Source: SZUA-430 sp044375275 (GTDB lineage: Bacteria; Pseudomonadota; Alphaproteobacteria; Micropepsales; Micropepsaceae). From it: a DNA stretch of 7,990 nt. How positions within the stretch are numbered: position 1 is the stretch's first letter; the number at the start of each line of letters is the position of its first letter. Where the stretch lies: positions 1-7,990 of the forward strand of contig JBILMZ010000164.1 in NCBI GenBank assembly GCA_044375275.1, in the 5' to 3' direction. The notes under the pieces were generated by a model. The model was not told where the DNA came from, did not search any database, and saw only the letters and a program-made list of their open reading frames with translations. Positions 1 through 4,025 of this stretch are shown here, piece after piece. A program made the position numbers and the translations under genes.

Positions 1-185
1 ACCGCCTCACCCAGGATCATGCGAAGTCCGGCGCGCGCCGCCACGAAATGGAGGGCATCTTCCTTCTTGACGAGACGTTGCACCCGCAGGTGCTCATCGG
101 AAGAGAGCTGCGACATGAGAGAGGGCGCATCGCTTTCCGGCACATCAAGCGACCAGGTGAACACGCGGAGTTTCTGTTCAGTCAT
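1..185 (-). CDS. 4'-phosphopantetheinyl transferase, N-terminal part (runs off left edge)
   Basis: Only the first 61 codons are present, reading leftward from the ATG at 185-183; the C-terminal catalytic part lies outside the window. The visible part matches the N-terminal half of Sfp/HetI-type phosphopantetheinyl transferases: a beta strand around residues 6-13 (RVFTWSLD), then the family pattern LSSDEHLRVQRL (27-38) and HFVAARAGLRMILGEA (46-61), which is the usual L-x-x-x-E-x-x-R ... F-x-x-x-R-x-x-L-R-x-x-L-G signature. Enzymes of this family move the phosphopantetheine arm of CoA onto a serine of acyl or peptidyl carrier proteins in the cytoplasm. The Mg-binding and catalytic residues are not visible, so activity and carrier-protein target cannot be judged. 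The start has only a weak ribosome-binding site (GGGAC). No in-frame stop was seen in the roughly 13 codons checked upstream, so a slightly different start is possible. Confidence 0.78.
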   Translation of the reverse strand, partial: MTEQKLRVFTWSLDVPESDAPSLMSQLSSDEHLRVQRLVKKEDALHFVAARAGLRMILGEA

Positions 186-246
186 CGGCAGTCCCGTACC
201 CGTGCGCTCGCCAGACACGGCGCAACGTCCGCTGTCGGCATCGGGA

Positions 247-274
247 AGGATAACATGCACTGGCCTGCGATCAA
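247..274 (-). promoter_or_regulatory. Possible sigma70-like promoter for the phosphopantetheinyl transferase gene
   Basis: On the minus strand, TTGATC (274-269) and TATCCT (252-247) are separated by 16 bp. Each matches 4 of 6 consensus bases. A transcript would start near 240 and have a leader of about 55 nt before the ATG at 185. Found by eye only, and such matches occur by chance. Confidence 0.28.
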
Positions 275-317
275 AAAGCACTGGAACTGAACGGGCGCAT
301 TTGATACGAAGCGCGCC

Positions 318-374
318 ATGATCACGATGTTCGTCCAGCGCCGCCGCCGTACCAGCCCTCTCAGGGGCGGGTGA
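318..374 (+). other. Candidate leader peptide ORF with an Arg run, upstream of a terminator
   Basis: An 18-codon ORF encodes MITMFVQRRRRTSPLRGG and stops 32 bases before the terminator stem at 407. Four Arg codons in a row (339-350, CGC CGC CGC CGT) precede a G-rich segment, 366-371 (GGCGGG). That segment can pair perfectly with 410-415 (CCCGCC), which overlaps the 5' arm of the terminator stem. This is the general design of a translational attenuator. Against it, there is no clear ribosome-binding site, the run of CGC can arise by chance in GC-rich DNA, and the alternative pairing is only 6 bp. Recorded as a candidate and not as an established gene. Confidence 0.2.
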
Positions 375-406
375 CGCTGCGTTCGCACATCGTGTGAAGA
401 GAGCTC

Positions 407-432
407 AACCCCGCCGGCAAGCGGGGTTTTTT
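407..432 (+). terminator. Strong Rho-independent terminator, plus-strand direction
   Basis: A perfect 8-bp stem AACCCCGC (407-414) / GCGGGGTT (421-428) encloses the loop CGGCAA and runs into six T residues (427-432). On the opposite strand the hairpin is followed by GAGCTC and not by T, so it works only in the plus direction. No plus-strand protein gene lies upstream inside the window (the left flank is the 5' end of a minus-strand gene), yet the terminator sits 45 bp before the GNAT start codon. It must therefore end a short untranslated or leader transcript, or block read-through from further left. Confidence 0.88.
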
Positions 433-476
433 GTTGCACTGTCCCCGCAAGTCCGGCACCGAAACCGGAGAAGACC

Positions 477-1292
477 ATGCACGCAGGGAACAGGACGAAT
501 GCCTCGCACGCTGAGGCCCTGGCGTCGCGCGTCGAGGAAGCCTGCCTGAACGCCTGGCCCGCGTTGCAGGAAGTTCACTATGATGGCTGGCTCCTCCGGT
601 TGGCAGACGGCAAGACCCGCCGTACGAACTCCGTCAATGTCCTGCGCAACGGCCACCGGCCGCTGGCTGAGAAGATTGCCTTTTGCGAGCAGTTCTACCG
701 GCAGCAGCGGGCAACACCGTGTTTCCGGATCCTGTCCACGTCTGATGATGGCCTGGACGAACAGCTGGGTGTGCAGGGCTACGTCGCGGAGGACGTGACG
801 GACACGCTCTACATGGATTTCGCGAAGCATCCGCCGACACGGACCGGCCACGAGGTGGAACTTCAGGAATCCATCCCGCCTGCCGAATGGATCAGCGCAC
901 GGCTTGAAATTTCCGGTACGACGGCTGACGATCGCGCAAAGCTGGAGAAGGTGCTCCAGCTTCTGGCACTGCCGGCTGCATTCGCAGCCTGTCGCGGCCC
1001 CTCCGGCAGCATCGACGCGCTTGCCAAGGGCGCAATCCATGACGGCATCGTGTGTATCAATCTGGTGGCGACCCGGCCGTCAGCGAGGCGGCAGGGCCTT
1101 TCGGCAGCATGCCTCCAGGCCATTCTCCACTGGGCTCGCCAGCGTAGTGCAAGTGGCGCCTGCCTTCAGGTACTGGCCACGAACACGCCGGCGATCCAGC
1201 TCTATCGCAAGCTGGGCTTCTCGGCGTGTCTCTATCGTTATCACTACCGGCAGCCGCCGGCCTCGGTTTCAGCCAGAGCGCAGGCTACTTGA
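477..1292 (+). CDS. GNAT-family N-acetyltransferase with an extra N-terminal domain (271 aa)
   Basis: A cytoplasmic acetyl-CoA-dependent acetyltransferase; its substrate cannot be read from the sequence. Residues 18-115 form the N-terminal domain of a two-domain GNAT family, recognisable from NAWPAL (25-30) and YDGWLLRLADGKTRRTNSVN (35-54). Residues 185-257 carry the GNAT fold: strand NLVATRP (195-201), the acetyl-CoA pyrophosphate loop RRQGLS (204-209; family pattern R/Q-x-x-G-x-G/A, here with Ser in the last position) and motif B LQVLATNTPAIQLYRKLGF (230-248), with the usual NTPAIQLYRKLGF ending. The ATG is preceded by GGAG with 6-nt spacing, which fixes the start. The last 8 bases overlap the 3' end of the convergent FKBP gene. 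The terminator at 407-432 lies just upstream, so expression may depend on read-through or on a promoter between 433 and 470. The family is confident; the specific role is unknown. Confidence 0.9.
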   Translation: MHAGNRTNASHAEALASRVEEACLNAWPALQEVHYDGWLLRLADGKTRRTNSVNVLRNGHRPLAEKIAFCEQFYRQQRATPCFRILSTSDDGLDEQLGVQGYVAEDVTDTLYMDFAKHPPTRTGHEVELQESIPPAEWISARLEISGTTADDRAKLEKVLQLLALPAAFAACRGPSGSIDALAKGAIHDGIVCINLVATRPSARRQGLSAACLQAILHWARQRSASGACLQVLATNTPAIQLYRKLGFSACLYRYHYRQPPASVSARAQAT

Positions 1293-1788
1293 TCTTGATG
1301 AGTTCGACCTCGAAGAGCAGGACCTGATCACCCTTGATCTTGGCGCCCTTGCCTCGGCACCCATAGGCCAGGCCAGACGGGATCGTCAGTTCCAGCTTGT
1401 CGCCTTCCTTCATCATGGTCAGGGCTTCCTGCCAACCCTTGATCACGCCGCCGGCCTCGAACTCGATTCCCTTGTTCTCGTCAAACACGGTGCCGTCGAT
1501 GAACGTGCCGCGATAATTCACCATCACCATCGACGCCCAGGTCGGATTGCGGGTCCCCTTGCCTTGCTGGAGAACGCGGTACTGGAGGCCGCTCTCGGTG
1601 ACCTTGACGCCTTCCTTGGCCTTGTTGGCGTCGAGAAACGCCTGCATGCGTGCCCAGTTGGCCTCGTCACGGGGTGGACAGTCGCTGGCAACCTTTGCCT
1701 TCGGCTTCGGATCGTCGCTGGAGAGATCGAACACGCATCCCGACACTGACAGCGCAGCAAGGGCAACCAAGGCAAAACGGCCGAACAT
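1285..1788 (-). CDS. FKBP-type peptidyl-prolyl cis-trans isomerase, predicted lipoprotein (167 aa)
   Basis: Predicted to catalyse cis-trans isomerisation of X-Pro bonds and so assist folding of envelope proteins. Residues 1-17 are a lipoprotein signal with lipobox VSGC; Cys18 would be lipidated. Residue +2 is Val, so the Lol rule predicts the outer membrane. A charged linker follows, then one FKBP domain (about 65-167). Equivalents of the FKBP12 pocket are visible: Y92 (VNYRG), F102-D103 (VFDEN), F110, V115-I116 and W119 (VIKGW), Y142 (GLAYG) and F159 (LLFEVEL). The 80s-loop region after Y142 reads CRGKGAKIKGDQ, so the common IPPN-like stretch is replaced. A longer frame opens at 1872, but the ATG at 1788 puts the signal peptide at the N-terminus and has GGGAG 11 nt upstream. 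The 3' end overlaps the GNAT gene by 8 bp; the 5' end diverges from the SDR gene. Confidence 0.93.
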   Translation of the reverse strand: MFGRFALVALAALSVSGCVFDLSSDDPKPKAKVASDCPPRDEANWARMQAFLDANKAKEGVKVTESGLQYRVLQQGKGTRNPTWASMVMVNYRGTFIDGTVFDENKGIEFEAGGVIKGWQEALTMMKEGDKLELTIPSGLAYGCRGKGAKIKGDQVLLFEVELIKIK

Positions 1789-1813
1789 GATCCTGACAAC
1801 TCCCAATCTTAAA

Positions 1814-1829
1814 GGCAGCGGAAACTGCC
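1814..1829. promoter_or_regulatory. Small inverted repeat in the FKBP/SDR divergent gap
   Basis: GGCAG (1814-1818) and CTGCC (1825-1829) form a 5-bp inverted repeat around CGGAAA. It sits between the start codons of two divergent genes (1788 and 1894), where an operator or overlapping promoters would be expected. The repeat is short and may be chance. No clear -35/-10 pair was seen in this gap. Confidence 0.2.
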
Positions 1830-1893
1830 CCGGAGCCCCTGTGAATTGCAAGCGGGATATGCCACGAAGCAACGGGAGTCACAGGATCGCAAC

Positions 1894-2748
1894 ATGAGCC
1901 AGTCGCAGCGCCAAGCCATTTTCATCACCGGGGCCGCCTCCGGCATGGGGCGGGAAACCGCCATGCTGTTTGCCGGCAAAGGCTGGTTCGTCGGCGCCAC
2001 GGACGTCAACGAAGGCGGCCTCCAGACGCTCCAGCAGGTCCTCGGCAGCGAGAATTGCTGGATCCGCAAGCTGGACGTGACCGCCAAGCCCGATTTCGAA
2101 GCCGCACTGGCAGCCTTCACCGAGAAGTCGGGCGGCCGCCTCGACCTGATGTTCAACAATGCGGGGATCGGCGAGTCCGGCTGGTTCGAGGACGTGCCGT
2201 ACGAGGCCTCCTTGCGCGTCGTCCAGATCAACTTCGTCGGCGCCCTGAATGGCGCTTACGCCGCCCTGCCCTGGCTCAAGAAAACGCCCAACTCCCTGCT
2301 CTTCACGACGTCCTCTTCGTCAGCCACCTACGGCATGCCGCGGATTGCGGTCTATGCCGCCACGAAGCACGCGGTGAAGGGCCTGACGGAAGCGCTGTCG
2401 ATCGAATGGGCAAGGCACGGGGTACGCGTCGCGGACGTGCTGCCCGGCCTCATCGACACGGCCATCCTGCGCTCGACACCCAACCGGACCGGTGATGCAC
2501 CCAAGCCGACGGAAGAGCAGTTTTACGCCAATGTCCCGAAGAAGGGCATGTTCCGGCTGATGCCGGCCTCAAGCGTCGCGGAATGCGTCTGGAAAGCCTA
2601 CCACGGCAACAAGCTGCACTATTACGTGCCCGAGGAAATCGCCTGGATCGACCGCATAAAAGGTTTCGCGCCCAACTACATGCGGGCGCGAATTCTGAAG
2701 CTGTTGCCCGGCATGGCCAAAGTGGCCGAAGGCAAGAAGCCCGATTAG
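1894..2748 (+). CDS. Short-chain dehydrogenase/reductase (classical SDR, 284 aa)
   Basis: A soluble NAD(P)-dependent oxidoreductase with a Rossmann fold; the substrate is unknown. The classical SDR signatures are complete: the cofactor loop TGAASGMG (12-19), Asp37 at the end of strand 2 (GATDVNE), which usually favours NAD(H) over NADP(H), DV at 61-62, NNAG (88-91), Asn114 of the catalytic tetrad, a serine run 140-143 holding the catalytic Ser, Y154-AAT-K158, and PGLIDT (184-189). The C-terminal extension of about 60-70 residues is longer than in the shortest family members and would help shape the substrate pocket. The ATG at 1894 is chosen over an upstream in-frame ATG at 1846 because it has AGGA with 7-nt spacing and starts just before the first Rossmann strand. 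The stop codon overlaps that of the convergent SleB-type gene. Confidence 0.94.
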   Translation: MSQSQRQAIFITGAASGMGRETAMLFAGKGWFVGATDVNEGGLQTLQQVLGSENCWIRKLDVTAKPDFEAALAAFTEKSGGRLDLMFNNAGIGESGWFEDVPYEASLRVVQINFVGALNGAYAALPWLKKTPNSLLFTTSSSSATYGMPRIAVYAATKHAVKGLTEALSIEWARHGVRVADVLPGLIDTAILRSTPNRTGDAPKPTEEQFYANVPKKGMFRLMPASSVAECVWKAYHGNKLHYYVPEEIAWIDRIKGFAPNYMRARILKLLPGMAKVAEGKKPD

Positions 2749-3431
2749 AGGTGGCGTCCCGGCGGCGGGCGATAGAAGATATGTGTCCCGATTTCTGCCA
2801 CTTTCACCATGCGCGACGCCCAGCGCGGGCTCACATAGTCGGCGTGGTAGAAGGTGGCGCCACCGGCGACCGGATTGTCCTTGCCGCCCGTGCGCATGAC
2901 GTTCACGGCGATCTTCTGCGCTTCGCGCCATGAACCCCAGTCGCGGACGCGATCCGGAATCCCGTCACAGGTGAACGAGAACTGGCAGCCCGTCTTGCGG
3001 TGGGAACCTTCATAGACCACGCCGCAGATGCTGCGCGGCCGCCCCGGAACGCGGGTGCGGGCGATGATCACTTCAGCGACAGCCTTCTGGCCAATCGCGC
3101 TTTCGCCACGCGCTTCGAAATAGATGCCCGTGGTGAGGCAGTTCTTTTCCCGCAGATAGGCCTGGTAGGCCGGGCGGTTGACCAGGTCACGCACAATTGT
3201 GACGGGGGACGGAACCTGCGGAGCTTCCGCCACGTTTATGAGCGCAGGCCGCAGAGCCAGAGTGGCCACGGATGAGTGCGACACGACCGAATTCTCCGCG
3301 GTCGGGGCATCGCCGAAGAGCGGGGCGGCAGCGGCCACCGTCAACGCATACAGCAGCGAACCGCTCAGGGCGGCCTTCATGATCCGGTTATTACGGCGCA
3401 AGCGCGCCCAAATTCCATACGACTTCGCCAT
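2745..3431 (-). CDS. Cell wall hydrolase, SleB-type (Hydrolase_2 family), membrane-anchored or exported (228 aa)
   Basis: Predicted to cleave peptidoglycan glycan strands in the periplasm. After a basic N-terminus (RLRRNNR, 10-16) comes one hydrophobic segment (about 18-38), a signal peptide or anchor. A low-complexity linker leads to the SleB-like domain at about 95-221. Typical motifs are seen: NCLTTGIYFEARGE (97-110) with the proposed catalytic Glu106, AVAEVIIAR (117-125), SICGVVYEGS (134-143), CQFSFTCDG (149-157), GATFYHADYV (191-200) and the end IGTHIFYRP (214-222). These match the alphaproteobacterial members of the family and do not imply sporulation. The start at 3431 has an excellent Shine-Dalgarno (GGAGG, 4-nt spacing). 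The frame also stays open to a GTG at 3461, which would add ten residues. A sigma70-like promoter lies about 240 bp upstream, giving a long leader. The 3' end overlaps the SDR stop. Confidence 0.93.
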   Translation of the reverse strand: MAKSYGIWARLRRNNRIMKAALSGSLLYALTVAAAAPLFGDAPTAENSVVSHSSVATLALRPALINVAEAPQVPSPVTIVRDLVNRPAYQAYLREKNCLTTGIYFEARGESAIGQKAVAEVIIARTRVPGRPRSICGVVYEGSHRKTGCQFSFTCDGIPDRVRDWGSWREAQKIAVNVMRTGGKDNPVAGGATFYHADYVSPRWASRMVKVAEIGTHIFYRPPPGRHL

Positions 3432-3435
3432 GTTA

Positions 3436-3453
3436 CCTCCATGGATTAGGAAG
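3436..3453 (-). promoter_or_regulatory. Strong RBS of the SleB-type gene, with a possible sequestering hairpin
   Basis: On the minus strand GGAGG (3440-3436) stands 4 nt before the ATG. Just upstream, CTTCC (3453-3449) can pair with it in RNA (5 bp including one G-U pair) across an 8-nt loop. This could mask the ribosome-binding site. The Shine-Dalgarno itself is clear; the masking is inference. Confidence 0.4.
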
Positions 3454-3457
3454 GCGT

Positions 3458-3658
3458 TCACCCCTTGGTAAGCACCGGACCCCTTGAGGGGCCTCTTGTT
3501 GTGAGGATCACCTTGCAGCCCTCAGGCCAGTAACCACTCGACTGGCTGAAACCCTGACCACCCTGAGAAAATGGACGATCCGGATAGCAACCGTTGCGCG
3601 CACCGTTAACGGTGTCGGCAGGAGGACGGGTAGTCAGTGTCCCGCTGCGGCGCAACAA
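3458..3658 (-). CDS. Doubtful small ORF in the leader of the SleB-type gene (66 aa, TTG start)
   Basis: The frame is open from 3685 to the TGA at 3460-3458 but offers only TTG starts (3658 and 3655), neither with a correctly spaced ribosome-binding site. The middle of the product looks protein-like: NGCYPDRPFSQGGQGF followed by SQSSGYWPEGCKVI, a Cys-(about 24)-Cys arrangement with aromatic and Gly/Gln/Ser residues, recalling small exported Cys-pair proteins. However, no signal peptide precedes it, and third-position GC is only about half, far below the neighbouring genes. It ends 26 nt before the ATG of the SleB-type gene, and its stop overlaps the alternative GTG at 3461. It could be a truncated or decayed gene, or just an open frame in an untranslated leader. 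I do not recognise a family. Confidence 0.2.
   Translation of the reverse strand: MLRRSGTLTTRPPADTVNGARNGCYPDRPFSQGGQGFSQSSGYWPEGCKVILTTRGPSRGPVLTKG
3601..3614. repeat. Perfect 14-bp palindrome, likely operator-type site
   Basis: CACCGTTAACGGTG is identical to its own reverse complement. It lies in non-coding DNA about 47-60 bp downstream of the predicted transcription start of the SleB-type gene's promoter. A perfect dyad of this length suits a homodimeric repressor. It contains a TTAAC core but has no second TTAA at the 7-bp spacing needed for a standard CtrA site. Confidence 0.45.
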
Positions 3659-3667
3659 ACTCCGAGT

Positions 3668-3696
3668 TGTATAGGCAGAAAGTACTCACGTGTCAG
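3668..3696 (-). promoter_or_regulatory. Sigma70-like promoter reading toward the SleB-type hydrolase gene
   Basis: Minus-strand CTGACA (3696-3691, 5 of 6 matches to TTGACA) is followed after exactly 17 bp by TATACA (3673-3668, 4 of 6, with TATA intact). Transcription would start near 3661 and give a leader of about 230 nt before the ATG at 3431. A 7-bp inverted repeat CAGCTTG (3694-3700) / CAAGCTG (3723-3729) overlaps the upstream edge of the -35 box and could be a regulator site. Confidence 0.5.
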
Positions 3697-3729
3697 CTTG
3701 GCACGACCGGAACAGGCTATGTCAAGCTG
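3694..3729. repeat. 7-bp inverted repeat at the -35 edge of the SleB-type gene's promoter
   Basis: CAGCTTG (3694-3700) and CAAGCTG (3723-3729) are exact inverted copies with a 22-bp spacer. Their centres are about 29 bp apart, close to three helical turns, so both could face the same side of DNA. The overlap with the -35 box suggests a regulatory role, but arms of this length also occur by chance. Confidence 0.3.
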
Positions 3730-3977
3730 TCGCATGAAGCACACGATCGAGTAGGAACGCTTTATTGAAATTGCATAGTACAGACCAAGTGTAAAAGATG
3801 ATCTGATCTATGAATACAGAAAACAGATTTGAAACTAGACTTTACAACGAAGGAGTGTGACGCAGAAAAGCGACATGATTTCAGTTTGGTCATGAACACG
3901 ATTTAATGGGGAAAACACGCCTTTTAACGTCTCTGCGAGCCCCCTGAAGCCCCACCGACCGGCAAAAGCAGTCGCCT
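3730..3977. other. AT-rich non-coding stretch between ppdK and the SleB-type gene
   Basis: No convincing gene, tRNA or known RNA was found on either strand. Roughly 3735-3935 is visibly AT-rich compared with the GC-rich surroundings, with A/T runs and several short ORFs of poor quality (for example an AAGGAG followed by a GTG only one base later near 3851-3860). It lies upstream of the predicted promoter at 3668-3696 and may hold upstream regulatory sites or the remains of a foreign or decayed sequence. Confidence 0.4.
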
Positions 3978-3998
3978 CCCCCGGCCGAAGGCCGGAGG
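3978..3998 (-). terminator. Stem-loop after ppdK, possible weak terminator
   Basis: On the minus strand a 9-bp GC-rich stem (3998-3990 with 3986-3978, one G-T pair) closes a 3-base TTC loop, 27 bp past the ppdK stop codon. The position is right for transcript termination or 3'-end protection. No T run follows directly; the nearest is TTTT about nine bases further, so it is not a canonical Rho-independent terminator. Confidence 0.4.
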
Positions 3999-4025
3999 AC
4001 GAAACCGCAGAAAACAGGGATTTTT

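Noticed and set aside
182..478. 98-codon minus-strand open frame across the gap before the GNAT gene
   Set aside because: It runs through the terminator hairpin, has no ribosome-binding site and no protein-like pattern; its end overlaps the start of the real phosphopantetheinyl transferase gene.
405..1040. 211-codon minus-strand frame antisense to the GNAT gene
   Set aside because: It overlaps a clear GNAT protein with complete motifs and contains no recognisable domain of its own.
3601..3614. CtrA-type binding site suggested by the TTAAC core of the palindrome
   Set aside because: A second TTAA at the required 7-bp spacing is absent on either side.
3848..3898. Plus-strand mini-ORF after AAGGAG in the AT-rich stretch
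   Set aside because: The GTG lies one base after the ribosome-binding motif and the frame closes after 12 codons; nothing supports translation.
3432..4025. A known structural RNA (tmRNA, RNase P, SRP, 6S) in the large gap
   Set aside because: None of the conserved sequence signatures I know for these RNAs appears on either strand.
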